From Moniliella sp. 'wahieum' (taxonomy: Eukaryota > Basidiomycota > Moniliellomycetes > Moniliellales > Moniliellaceae), in NCBI GenBank assembly GCA_003971905.1, contig RSEE01000005.1, forward strand, positions 1,222,123-1,286,122: a stretch of 64,000 bases of DNA, written 5' to 3'. How positions within the stretch are numbered: position 1 is the first letter of the stretch; each line of letters opens with the position of its first letter. Positions 48,620 through 59,780 of the stretch are shown here, in pieces. The notes beneath the pieces are model-generated. The model was not told where the DNA came from. It saw only the letters and a list, made by a program, of their open reading frames with translations, and ran no database searches. Both the position numbers and the translations under genes were made by a program.

Positions 48620-49320
48620 TTAGAACTTGATCAGCTCGTTCTCAAGGGCAAACCAGGTCCCGGCGGCGGTTGCGGCCGCGACAATGGCGAGCAGGAGAGC
48701 GACGAGCGGCAGAGGCACTTGTGGGATGCGCGACGATTTGGTTGCCAGCTGGGCACGGAGCTTTTCGTTCTCGGCCTGCAGTTGGGCCGGGGTGAGAGGC
48801 TTGGCAGGAGCGCCGTTGCGGGACCCCGAGACAGTCGACTCATCTTCCGCTCGCTCTTCGGGCACAGCGGCCGATTGGGGCGGGAGGTAGGCAACACGGA
48901 TCTTCTGCTCACGAATCGACTCCTTGTCCTGCTTCTCCACCACGGGCCAAAAGTCGGCGTAGGACATCGCGGCCAAGTTGGCGGGAATGGGGGCAGACTG
49001 GATCAGAAACTTGTCGCGGCACTTGGCGTTGAGCGGCGGCTCGGCCTGCATGGGTTGCAGCATGATCTGCACCTCGGACCTCTGCCCGGGCTCAATGCGG
49101 CCCGAGTTGGGCTTGACGCAGTACTGCTTGGGCGCGGTGGTCTTGATCTTAAGGCAATGGGGAACTTGTTGGGGTTGCTGATGAGCAGCGGGCGGGTGAC
49201 CAGCTCAGTTAATGGGCGCGGGAAGCCAAGCTGGGAGTGGGGCGTAAGGCTGGAGGACGAGGAGAGTCAGAAGCGAGAGCAGCAGGAGGGGCGTAGCGCG
49301 TGGACGTACTCGACAGACAT
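48620..49320 (-). CDS. SCS2: VAP/SCS2 family ER membrane protein (MSP domain, tail-anchored)
   Basis: Tethers FFAT-motif proteins to the ER. Exon 1 is MSVE at 49320, then an intron of about 80 bp ending at 49231. The MSP domain reads GFPRPLTELVTRPLLISNP, NKFPIAL, PKQYCVKPNSGRIEPGQRSE and VQIMLQPMQAEPPLNAKCRD, then KFLIQSAPIPANLAAM. A linker with IRVAYLPPQ follows, then a short coiled coil (LTPAQLQAENEKLRAQLA) and a C-terminal membrane anchor (PLPLVALLLAIVAAATAAGT) ending ENELIKF at the TAA at 48620-48622. Length and order are as usual for the family. Frame breaks lie near 49075 and 49150. Telobox-like motifs at 49449 and 49543 lie upstream. Confidence 0.92.
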
Positions 49321-49738
49321 GGCACGACGGGGGTGGGTGGCGGGCGAGGGCGGGGGTGGTGGTGGTGGGGGAACCCAAGCGTTCTGGGGGTGCGAAGACT
49401 TGGGCTGGACGGCCGAAGCACGGCAGGGCCAGAGTGCTCAGGGGCAGCCTAGGGTTGCACAATGACACGCCGTGGGCCAGCGCGTCGTGAAAGCAGGCGA
49501 CACTGGCGCTGTGCGGGGCACTGCGTCCCCGCATTGGAAGCACAACCCTAGCGGGATTCGCCGGCGGGGATTCGCCCCACCAGTGCGACACAGTAGCCCC
49601 CACACGGGGCAGCGTTGGGCGCGGGCAGGCGTGCGCGTGCTGCGCTGTGCACTGCCCACGCGTCCCCGCATTCTGGCGCGCCGAGCACCCTGCTTGCGCT
49701 GCCGGCGACCCACACCGTCTGGGCGCTGCAGCCTGGGA
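49321..49738. promoter_or_regulatory. SCS2 upstream region with telobox-like motifs
   Basis: CTAGGGTTG at 49449-49457 and CAACCCTAG at 49543-49551 lie 130-230 bp upstream of the SCS2 start. No gene is visible here. Confidence 0.4.
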
Positions 49739-52729
49739 CTACAGCCTAGGACTACAGCCGAAGTCTACAACCCAAGCCCGCAGCCATGCGCTGGGATGCG
49801 CCTGCCGCTGCCCCTTGCACCACGGCCCTCCGCGCCAGGCTACGCAGATAAAGCATTCGCACCCCCTGCCCCGCCGCTGCCACACAGCCCCCCCGCCGCG
49901 CCCCCACGCCTCACCCGCGCGCCCGCCCCCCGCCCCTTGCGGCCTTTCCCGCGGCTTGGCCCTGGCGCCGGCACTGCCGACGGCGTCCCTGACGGCGCCC
50001 CCGATGCGCCGCCCGCCCGCCGGCGCTGGCCGCGACACTGGGCGCGTGAACCAGGCTGGGTCCCCGCTGAATCGCGACCCCGGCGGCGGATGGGCAACGT
50101 GGGACGACGGCGGCGGGACATGGAGCCGGGGCCCCGTGGCGCCCTCGGCTGCTCCACCGCCGCGTCCCCCCCGCTTCTTGCCGCGCTTGCTGCCGCTCGC
50201 ACGTGTCTCGGCCACGGCCGCCGAGGCCGGGGCTGCCGTCGCTTTCCCGTGGCCCGTAGGTGCCACGACCGCGGGCCCGCGACCAGCCGGGGCGGCGACG
50301 GGCTTGCGGCCGCCGTGCGACCAGGCTGGCGCTGGCGCTGACGCTGGCGCGGCGGGCAACGCCACCGCGGGCGCCAAGCTCGGGTTGCAAAACATAAAAT
50401 CGTCGTCTTCAAACTCGTCGGCCCAATCAATTTGGCCCAGCGGCATACAAGCAGATTCGAGCTCGCCAACGGCGGGGCACAGCTACAGCCCCAGCCGACT
50501 TGGGCTCCGCTGCTGCGTCTCCGCACGCTTCGTCTCACTAGGTTGCGGCGCAGGCTGGCGGTCTGCGGGAACGCCCGCTGGCGGGGCCGTCGTCGCTGCC
50601 GCCGCAGTAGCAGTAGCTGCAGGAGGCACCTTCGCCTGCCGTTTGCCTTGCGAGGAGCGGCGGGGCGAGAGCGGAGCCCCGTTCCCCGCCCCCTTCGTCG
50701 TCCCATTGCCCGTGCCATCCAGACTCTGCGACTGGGACACAGGTGGTGGGTTGGACACCCCCCGTTTTCTCCCTTTCTTTCCAGGCGCCGGCGAAGGGTC
50801 GGTAGGTTCCCTTTCCGGTCGGGACGATTTCTCTGGAGCCGGAGGAGGCGTATGCGCGGGATGGCCAGACGAAGACTCGACGGACTGGGGGTGCGCGGGC
50901 TGCGTCGCGGCCGGTGGTCCAGCGCGTTGGTGAGCGCCCGCGTTCGCACGAGATTGCTTTTCAGCCGCAGCGAGCCTTTCCTTGCGTAGGCGTTCTTTCC
51001 GCCCACCACGATGGGTCTTGGAAGTACTCGGCCCTGGCGCACGAGTGTCTTGAGGTGGGACAGGGTGAGGCGGAGCTGCCGAGCCGGGCGGAACAGCCGG
51101 CCCTTTGCCCTTGGATTCGGGATGCACCTTGGTCATCGTCCCAGGCCCCGCTGGGGAATCAATTGTTCCTTTTCCACCTTCCGCTTTCGTAACACTTGCA
51201 CTGGGCGGGGGATGCTCAGCAGTCGTTTGTGAGCCCTTTTTCTTGGCCTTGAGAGGTGCCTTGGCCCCCGCCGATACTGTCGAGGGAGTCGGCGCCTGTC
51301 CATTTGCCTTTTTTGTTGTACCATTTGGTTGGCCTGGGGGCTGTGCGGCCGTAGGAGGGACGTCTCGTGGCCTCCCGTTTGGAGGGTGGTGGGCAGAGAG
51401 AGGTACAGCGACACGGGTGGTAGTTGGCTCAGCGTTGGCCGCCACAGTTGTGTTTTCTTCTTTTTGGCGGGCTCCACGCCAGTGAGGAGCGGAGCATAGG
51501 TCGGCTACCTCCCTGCTCTTCCTTTGGCTGCCAGGTTCGACAGGGGCGGCGAGAGCATGAGTAGGAACAGGGGATACAGCCGCGGAAGACGGCGTGGAGC
51601 CACCGCTACTCTGCATTCGGACCTTGCGAATCCGCTCTAGGATCGAATCGATGGCTTGCGTCCCGCCGTCGGCGCTAGCACGAGCCGAATCATCCGTACT
51701 TGGGGGCGCATACTTGCTATCCATCGAGGTGCGCGACGAAGGTAGCAGAATCGACCCTACAGTTTCTTTGGCCCGATCTGGCGCACCGGTTCCCGCCTCC
51801 TTGGTGGGGGGTGGGTCGTGCGCGGTCTTGCCAGGTGGGCGGACGGGTCGAGACGGCTGCTGCGCCCGAGTGCTGGCGGGTGGAGGCGCTACTGAGGATT
51901 CGAGTGGCGTGGTCGCTGCGGGAGGGGAAGCGGGCGGAATGCCAAGTCGTTCAGCTAGAGACAAGGTACGTTTGGTACTGCCAGAGGAGGATGTGGAGTG
52001 CTGGGCCTTCGTGTGCGCTTGGTTCTTACTTTCGGCTCGGGGCTGGCCCGGTCCAAACCAGCCGTCATCGTCCTCCTCAATCGATTTGGACGACACCACT
52101 GGCGTCGCCGCCGCAGCCGCACCGCTAGGGCTTGGGCAGCGGACGTGGCGTACTTACTAGCCAACGAGCCGGAAGTGGAAGCTTCGGGCGCGGTCGCGGT
52201 CGATCCGGATGAAGCGGCAACGGCCATTTTGGCAGCTTTTCGGCGCTCCTCATCGGCGCCGAGCCAGCCACCAGGGCCAACAGCTTCCAGCCGCTCGTCG
52301 CCCACTGTACGGCCAGCCTCGATAAACTGTTGCATATTAGGTGGCTTGGTGATGGCCAGCGGATTGCGCGACGACAGCTCATCCCATGATACCCACCGGC
52401 CCGTATAGGTGTACTTGTTGCCGTGCACGCGGCGCACACTGGGGAACTCGATACGCGGAGGAAGAGAGTCCGAGATGCGACGCGCGCTGTGTGTAGTTTG
52501 CCCCGTGAGAGCTCTGGGGATTGAGATTGAGGGGAGGAGCGGGGGGGAGGGTCAGGTGGCTGCGGGAGAAGGAGGAGGAGGAGGGGGGCGACGCACCGTG
52601 ACGGCTGAGGGGTTTGTGCTGTTCGTCCCACACATGCTGGAGAAAGGCGTGAGAGCCAAAGGATTCGTGGAATTCAACAAACTCGTCGGGGCCGGGGCCG
52701 ACGTGGAAGAGGGTGGTCATGGAGGTCAT
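49739..52729 (-). CDS. Large intrinsically disordered protein, unrecognised
   Basis: I do not recognise this family. The N-terminus is folded-looking: MTSMTTLFHVGPGPDEFVEF, HESFGSHAFLQHVWDEQHKP (exon 1, 52729 to about 52595), an intron, then HGNKYTYTGRWVSWDELSSR, NPLAITKPPNMQQFIEAGR and GGWLGADEERRKAAKMAVA. A long Pro/Ser/Thr/Ala-rich region follows, open from about 52099 to 50483. It has SILERIRKVRM and a basic RGGRKERLRKERLAAAEK patch. A TAG at 50483-50485 interrupts, but the same frame reopens with PLGQIDWADEFEDDDFMFCN and RG-rich KRGKKRGGRGGG. The true C-terminus is therefore unclear (50483 or near 49739). RG-rich tail and acidic DEFEDDD suggest RNA-related function, as inference only. 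Frame break near 52090. Confidence 0.55.
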
Positions 52730-52824
52730 GGCGGGAGAAGGGCCGGTGCCCCAGGCGGCGGGGTGGGGAATGGAGGGATGTGGATGGGAGTGGGAGTGGG
52801 GATGGGAGTGGGAGTGGGGATGAA

Positions 52825-52920
52825 GATGGCGATGGCGATGGCGATGGCGATGGCGATGGCGATGGCGATGGCGATGGCGATGGCGATGGCGATGGCGATG
52901 GCGATGGCGATGGCGATGGA
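52825..52920. repeat. GATGGC hexanucleotide microsatellite, 15 perfect copies plus one variant
   Basis: Ninety bases of pure GATGGC from 52825 to 52914, then GATGGA. It lies about 100 bp upstream of the start of the disordered-protein gene, probably in its promoter or 5' UTR. All frames on both strands stay open through it, which produces spurious dipeptide-repeat ORFs. Confidence 0.97.
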
Positions 52921-52999
52921 AATGGAAATAGAAATGGGGTTCGTTGGCCAGGGCCAGACGAGCGGCAGGGCTGGAGCATCCAGGAGCAGGCGGCACGAG

Positions 53000-53056
53000 G
53001 CTTGAAGCTTGGAGCTTGAATGTTTGAACTGGACGTTGAAGCTTGAAGCTTGAAGG
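53000..53056. repeat. AAGCTTG palindromic-word array
   Basis: CTTGAAGCTTGGAGCTTGAA, then GACGTTGAAGCTTGAAGCTT and GAAGGGTTAGG. HindIII words at 7-bp steps, sitting between the RhoGEF stop side and the disordered-protein promoter. Confidence 0.85.
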
Positions 53057-53369
53057 GTTAGGACAAGTATTGGCTGCGCATCGAGCAAGGCTGCCCTGCA
53101 GACGGTGAGTCTCACCGCTGAGCCTCAGCGATCAGCGGCCCCGCACCGGGCCAGCGACTCCTGGCGGCAAGCACGCGGGCAGTATGTGCTCTGTCCCTGC
53201 CATGCAGCCGGCGTTGCCCGTGCGAGGCGCATCGACACTGGCCGGGTGCTGCGGCGCCTCCCAGACAGCGCAGGCCAGCCCCGTGTTCCTGCATACGCGC
53301 GGCGTGGTACTCTGCCCATCCCACGCACCCCCTCGGCTCCTGTCCAGCACAGTATATTGATTGCAGCGT

Positions 53370-56300
53370 CTACACCTCCACCGCCTCGCCCGGCGCGACC
53401 GGCGCGTCGGACACGCCGGCCGCCAGCATCAGCGCGTACACCCGCTGGTCCTCCATCCCAGGCCAGCCCGACGGGTGCCGCTGCAGCAGCAGCCGCGGCC
53501 CGCTGCCGGCCGCGCCGCCGCCCCGCAGCAGCGCCCACGCCCGCCCGCGCACCACCTGCACCAGCTCGCCGCTCGTCGCATGGCGCACCTCGAGCATGTT
53601 GGCACTCACCCCCCCCTACGGCGCCACCGCCACCACCCGCCGCGCTCGCTCTCCCACCGGAATCCATCCCGCAGCCGCGTCCACCCCGACGCACATACAG
53701 CCCCACCCGCTCGTAGCACATCAGCCATTCGTCCCGCCCCACACAGAAGGCGGCCAGCAAGCGGGCGCCCGTCAGCTCCGTCCGCACCGCCTGCGCCGTC
53801 GGCTCCCGCCCCCTGCCGCTGCGCCCAAGCTGCGACGAGTGCGGCGAGCTAGTCTGGTGCGCCGAGCTCGGCCGCGACGACAGCGCCCAGCTACGCAGTT
53901 TCGAGGCCATCCCGCCCGTGTTGCGCCGATGCACCGCCCGCTCGGGCGGGGGATGCAGCGCAGCGGGCAAACTCACCCTGCGCGCCGTCGCCTCCGGCCG
54001 CAAGATCTCCACCTCGACAGTGCGCACCAGAACCAAGTGCCCCCCCGACCACATGACGCCGCGCACATCCCCCTCTGCCACGGGCGGTAGCGGCCGAAAC
54101 ACACAATCTGGTCCGTCGATGGGCTGGTCTGGTGCAGGCACCCGTCGCAACGAGGGACCCTGCCAGGCAGCTTGGAACAAGTCCCACTCCACCTCCCACT
54201 GCCGCACTTGCACGCCCCCCGGCGCATGGACGGCACACAGCACGCGAGTCAGATCCGCCAGTTGCAGGACGCAAAAAAATACCACGTCCTCCACCATCTT
54301 GGTCGGTGCACTGGGAACAGCGGCTACGGCACGGTGCGGGGGTGCGACCGCGTCCAACGGGTAGACGGCCAGTTGCGAGTCGATCAGCAAAAGCAAAAGC
54401 CCACCCTCAGGCGTGCTAATCACCCCTACATCCTTCAGACCGGGTATGTTCTTCACCATGGTCCACATGGTCGACGGATCTTCCTTCCATCCGATCCACA
54501 GCCCCGCCGGCGGCCCCTCGGTCACCACCGCCACACGCTCCCTGCCATCGCGGGTGGTGAAGGTGACAGCAGCCGAATGGCACCGGTAGCCCGGGGTTGC
54601 ATCCCGCGGGGAAGCCGCGCGGATGTCATCCCTCCGGAATGGTACTTGCCCACTCGACTAGCATGCGTCGGCGAAGCGACCAAGCCAAATGACTGTTGTG
54701 CCATAAGGTCCAGACGAAACGGTGCGACGGCGGTCAGTTGGCGAGAACGCGCTTCGATCGACAACTCGAGCACCGCCTGCAGCGCCTGCCGCTCTTCCTC
54801 GTCCTTCATATAGATGATAGAGCTGCGAGCTGTACTCATGTGCCGGTACGCGACCGGGTACACTTTGCCCCCCGCTCCCGACGCGATACTGATCTTGAGA
54901 GGCGCGTCGGAGAAGGTGCCGAGCACAAGCAGTTCCAAGGGATCGGCTTGGGGACCCAAGTGATCCCCAACGAGCGATAGTTAGCCAAATGCAATACCAA
55001 GAACCAAATTCGTTTCCCATATGCCCCTTGTAGTAAGGGCGAGAGCAGGGAACAGTGGACGTACTCGTTCATCAAAGGCCCACCCATCGCACGACTCATC
55101 CTCAGGCGGGTCGTTGGGATCTGGGGCAAATGCATTGGGCCGACGTTGCAGCAGGAAAAAAGACTTGTCTGTCACGACCAGCATTAGAGTCATCACCTTG
55201 GTCCCTAAGGAACTTTCCAGCTTGCGGTACACGATGCCTTCGTACACCACGCCCTTCTGGGCCGGGGCCAAGCCGAGCGCGGCGCGGAGGTGGGTTTCGC
55301 CAATTTCCGGCTCGGCAGGCCAGACTAGTTTCTCGCTCCAAATGTACGCTTGCGCAATCGCTTCGGCAGGCGCAAGTATGTGGCGCTGCTGCCAGATGAG
55401 GAGGTCATGAATCCGAGCCATGGCATTGCTCAGCCCATCTCGCTCCTGCTCGTCGGTCGTGACTTCCTTCACGTTGGAGATAAGCAACTCCATCCGCGCC
55501 AGCAGCACCAACGGACGATGCAAGTACGAGTCGACGCTCAACCGGTTCGGCCCGGACCAGGTGGACGGGGCAGAAAGGTACGCGGCCAAGCCCTTGTCAC
55601 GCTGCTTGGCTAGGTCCAGCTTGGCTTTGATCAAGTAGTATTTTTGGGCATAGCTCGTGAAGCATTGCGACACGTCGTGGTCCAGCGCAGAAAGCACCAG
55701 GTCGCCCACCCCACTCACCATCGCATCTCCTTCTACCAGCCGGTGCGCAGCGCATGCAGCAGAACCTGAGCCCAATCAATGCACGGCTGTAGCACCTTGC
55801 CCGTCGTTCGCACCACCTTGGACCGGATCTCTTGGTGTCCCAGATCGGCCCAGGGCACAAGAGAGGGCGCTTCGAATTCAACATTGGTCGGGGTCAGACT
55901 GTACCTCCCCTCGTCTTCCGGTACGCTTCCCTGTTCCAGCGAGGGCAGCCAGACCGATTGAAGATAGAGCAAGTCCCCCACGAACTCGGCTTGGTTTGGA
56001 TCAGTTCGTACATCTGGTTCTGCCGGTTGATCTCGGCGCTTTCCAACTGCTCCCACACGTGCATCGGTACCAACTCTTGCCATGACGGTTTGGTTTTCGT
56101 CCGCAGCACCGTTTCGAGAGCACGATCGAGCCCGTGGGAGACTAACAACGGATCTGAACGGATCGGGACCAATTCCCTGGCGCTGACAACGCAAGGAGCT
56201 TCCGGGCGGGAGAAAAGGTTTGTAGCCTCACTACGCGAGTGGGAGGCCAACGAGTTAGGACCCTCGGTTGTCGGTGCCGAGGACAGGCTGGATGCGTTGA

Positions 56301-57545
56301 GATGGGAAAAGAGATGTCCATCGTTGGCCCCGAACCAGAGGACGACGACCGGGCGACCGGGGCGGGGTCGGGATTGGTAAGCGTCAACCGGGTGCTAAAG
56401 GTTCGACAAATGCATATGGGCGAATAGCAGGGCCGCTCCGAGTAGTTCGACGTGGGACAGGACGGAGCATAGCACGAAGCCAGTTGAGGGAACACGGAGC
56501 GAGGCACGTACTCGGGCTCGCCGCGCTCGCTGTCTAACAAAGAGGAAAATTGACCCAGGTCTGCCAACTTCCATTGATCCTCGGGCGGGCTGTGCGGCGG
56601 CACCATCCACGGCAGCGGAGCGCGCAGAAAGCCTGCGGCATACAGATGATCCAGGATCTGACGCCCATCGCTCGCACATGGATACACTAGGAACTGCGCC
56701 TGAAGTCGGTCCGCCAGCAGCGCCGCCCACATGCGTACCACTTGCTCCACCACCGCCGGGTCGTGGGCGTCAACGGGAGCCTGGGCCAAGGGCAAAGCAA
56801 GTCCCACAAACGCCGACACGTCCAGAAGCGCGCGCGCGGGCGCACATGCCAGCACATCTTGCATGCTCGGGAATGGCAGTGGCAATGCAATAGGCCAGTT
56901 CGACCGGGTGAAGATGGTGGACGAGTCGAGCTTGCACGCAACAACGACAAGCCATTCGGCAATGGTTGATAGGCGGGCCGGCGCAACCGGAACGCTCACT
57001 TGATCACTCGCGGGGAGTGGGGCGGGGGGGCACGAGGCGGGGCGGGCGGGAGGCGGATGCAGTGAGTGGATGGGATGCTGACAGGCGGGGAGATAGGGGG
57101 GCACTCCCGATGGCTGGGGGACGGGAGGGAAGGTAACGGAGGGGGACAGCGCCTGAGACGGGAGCGCAGGCACAAGGGGGCGCAATGGGGGTGGGGGCAA
57201 GATGAAGCGGATCTGCTCGGTGGCGGACAGCGGTCGCAGGCCGGGGGGGGCGGGGGCACCGGGAGGGGGCGTGGGACGGGGGAGAGGGGGGAGGGGCGGA
57301 GGGGAGGGAGGCAGTGGAGGAGGAGGGGGCTCAGCCGGGCAGGAGGGCGCGGTGGGCCAAGCGGAGGGTGGGGCAGGGGCGGTGCATGGTGGAGGCGGGC
57401 AGCCATCGGAGCGTGGCGGGGCGATGGCGGGTGGGGGTGGGGGCGATGCGGGTGCGCTCGGCTGCGATGTTGGGTTAAGTCCTCGGACGGAGGATGGAGT
57501 GAGCAGCAGCAGTACTCTGTCTGTGCTCATGGCCAGGCCGGACAT
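53370..57545 (-). CDS. ROM2-type Rho guanine nucleotide exchange factor (DH-PH-CNH)
   Basis: Activates Rho1 for cell-wall integrity signalling at the plasma membrane. A start at 57545 or 57530 (MSGLAMSTDRVLLLL) leads into a long Pro-rich N-terminus. A region near 56500-56950 (SIAEWLVVVACKLDSSTIFT, DGRQILDHLYAAGFL) may be the DEP-like part. The DH domain starts ESAEINRQNQMYELIQTE and AEFVGDLLYLQSVWLPSLEQ, then FTSYAQKYYLIKAKLDLAKQ and DSYLHRPLVLLARMELLISN. The PH part includes VVYEGIVYRK and VMTLMLVVTDKSFFLLQRR. The CNH domain reads VAVVTEGPPAGLWIGW, LKDVGVISTPEGGLLLLLID, DVVFFCVLQL and LLAAFCVGRDEWLMCYERVG, and ends ANMLEVRHATSGELVQVVRG to APGEAVEV at the stop at 53370-53372. About 1,300 residues, as in yeast Rom2. 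Several frame breaks or introns (near 53650, 54600, 54950, 55765, 55980, 56230). Confidence 0.9.
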
Positions 57546-58819
57546 TGAGAGTACCCAGGTACTCGCGTGCTGCAGGGGCTGCCCGTGCGCCGCCGCGCCC
57601 ACACTGCCCGCGTGCAGCTGCGCGCATCACACAGCAGAGCGTGGGGGCCGTGCTATCGCCACACTGGCGCCCAGCCTCTGCTCCACGCTGCCCCGGCCAA
57701 CTTGAGGCCTCGCGAGCGTCCGGAGGCGTCCGGAGGCGTCCGGCCGCGCGCCTCCCAGCACGCCAGTGTCCACACGCCCGTGTCGGCCAGTGAAGCTAGT
57801 GGAGAAGGCCAGTGCCTGCCAGTGCCTCGCGCCGCACGACCGTGATGTCATCTTCGCCACCGTATCACCCATGCTGATGCCAGGCGCCGCAGCCAGGCCC
57901 TGCTAACGCGAACGCACCCCCCTCATCCGGCTAAAGTGCTGCTGATACCATTTGCCACACACCCTATATATGGGTCCTTTCGTCTTCCGGCTGGTCGGAT
58001 GGCCAACAACACCGCCGTCACCTCGGTTGCCCTTGCGGCAGCCGCCCCTCCGTGCTCCTCTGTCCCCCGTTCCTCCTCTATACTGCGTTGTTTCTCTTTC
58101 GTCCTTGGTGTCTTCCCCTCCTGTCCTCGCCAATTACTCCCATACAGACAGCCTCGTCTCCCCTTATTGACCGCGCCGCCTCCCTACCCTCTCTCGTCTC
58201 TCAGCTCGTCAGTCAAGTCCTAGTGAAGTCGCATCGTTCATCCTAATCCAACCACGTCGAACCAAAGTCCTATAGTCCAGTCCCACTCTGGCAGAGGCTT
58301 TGGATGTCCCTCCCCGCTGCTACTTGCTACTTTCCGTCCCCGAGCCCAGAAGACTTCAAACGCGTGACTACTGCAAACACCGGTGCGTACCCTAAGATGC
58401 CTTGCCACACCTACCAGCAGCCACCCCCTTCAGTACACCGAGAGTCCATTCCTTTTGTCCCTGGCTCCGCGTATAGGATCCACTCTCTAGCTCAAGCAAG
58501 TAAATATCGTGAGTTAACCTTTGGACCTCCATGAATGTATGTACCCCTTACCCCCCCCCCCCCCCGCCTCCTTTTTCCTTCGCTTCCCTTGCCGAGCCGA
58601 CTTGCTGGAAATTAATGGCCCCGACTAACACCAAGGGGTAGGGCGTTCCGCCTTATCACTGATCACGATCACAGAGGCGAACATCTACCAAGAACTGAGT
58701 GCAAGGAGTGTCGGTCGTGTAGAGAAACGGTGGCAGGCAACGCAGTTCGTGACCCTAATGCCGGCGTTAAAGATACAGAACAGATACAGAGCGCCTGTCT
58801 AAGGCAACTGCCGTGATAT
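57546..58819. other. Intergenic, no gene recognised
   Basis: About 1.3 kb. Three tandem CGTCCGGAGG units lie at about 57717-57740. Poly(C)15 is at 58551-58565. A TATATA stretch at 57964-57970 is followed by pyrimidine-rich DNA (58030-58160). No domain is visible. Confidence 0.45.
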
Positions 58820-59780
58820 ATGACCGTCATGCATCATCACGACATGTACGCGTCACACAACATTGTTGCCCGAACGTGTCCTACCGTGCCCCCCTCCTCC
58901 CCCCCCACCACCGCCATCCCACGACCGCGCAGGCCTCCTCCACCTCATCGTTTTTTGCTGGCGCTTTCGGCCGTCTTGGCAGCACTGTTGAATTCGGAGA
59001 AGGGCAAGTCCTGCCTCTACTTCAGGTCTCCTCCTCGGGCCGCCTGTCCCGCCTTGGGCTCCCTGCGTGCAGCCAGCCCCCTTCCCCCGATAGCAGCGGT
59101 CTCTCGCCCTTCTCCTTGGCGCCGGCTGACTCGGCCTCGCTTGGCTCGCCATCGACGCCCCCGCTTGCGGTGGCCGTCCTTCTGCTCATCATTTCAACCC
59201 AGATTGTCCTGCGTCCCCGAGTTGGCCCGCGTCCGCATCACCATTCGGCCGTCAGAGTCTGGTACGTGCCCTTCCATTCCCGCCTGACGGCCATGCACCA
59301 GCTTTGACCCTCTGCCTGCCTTCCGCAAGCTGCTATACCTGCTCGGCTTGCTCGACATCCACCTCGACCTCCTGTGACGCCCGCAGACCGCTCGCGTCTG
59401 CCTGCTCCTCAAGGGCCAGTTGCTGCCTCGACTTCGTGACCCATTCATTCTCGTCCGCGCTGCCCTCGACGCGATCACAACCTGGAGAAATGTCCTCGTC
59501 TTCAATTGCTGTTCTGCCGCGATTGTCAGTATTTTGTCTCCGAAAAAGTCCAACGCAGCTGTCGCCCAGGGAGATGCGACGCCTTCCCTGCCCGTTCCTC
59601 GCCTTGATCCACCCACCACTACCGAGCAGCAGCGGCGGCACAAATGTCCACGGCCCTCCTCCCCCAGAGCCGAACGAGTCACACGGAGACGCTAAAGGGC
59701 GGCAGCAATCAGACGATTCGCTGACCCCGCCTCTGTCTCCAAGGTCATCCTCCGAGGCGTCCCAGGGTCCAACATAGAGT
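58820..59780 (+). CDS. Possible multi-exon gene, unrecognised
   Basis: Weak evidence. Coding-looking pieces run on the plus strand in alternating frames: SSFFAGAFGRLGSTVEFGEG, PLAVAVLLLIISTQIVL, ARVRITIRPSESG, DPLPAFRKLLYLLGLLDIHL near 59310, then PRLRDPFILVRAALDAITTW near 59430 and RNVLVFNCCSAAIVSILSPK. The last part resembles an amphipathic, membrane-associated protein. One hydrophobic stretch near 59165-59200 could span a membrane. I cannot assign a family, a start or exons. The C-terminal Ser/Pro-rich frame ends at about 59777. Confidence 0.3.

Noticed and set aside
52409-53005. Plus-strand ORF with Met-Ala dipeptide repeats
   Set aside because: Produced by the GATGGC microsatellite, which leaves all frames open; antisense to exon 1 of the disordered-protein gene.
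57202-57705. Plus-strand Gly-rich ORF
   Set aside because: Antisense of the Pro-rich N-terminus of the RhoGEF.
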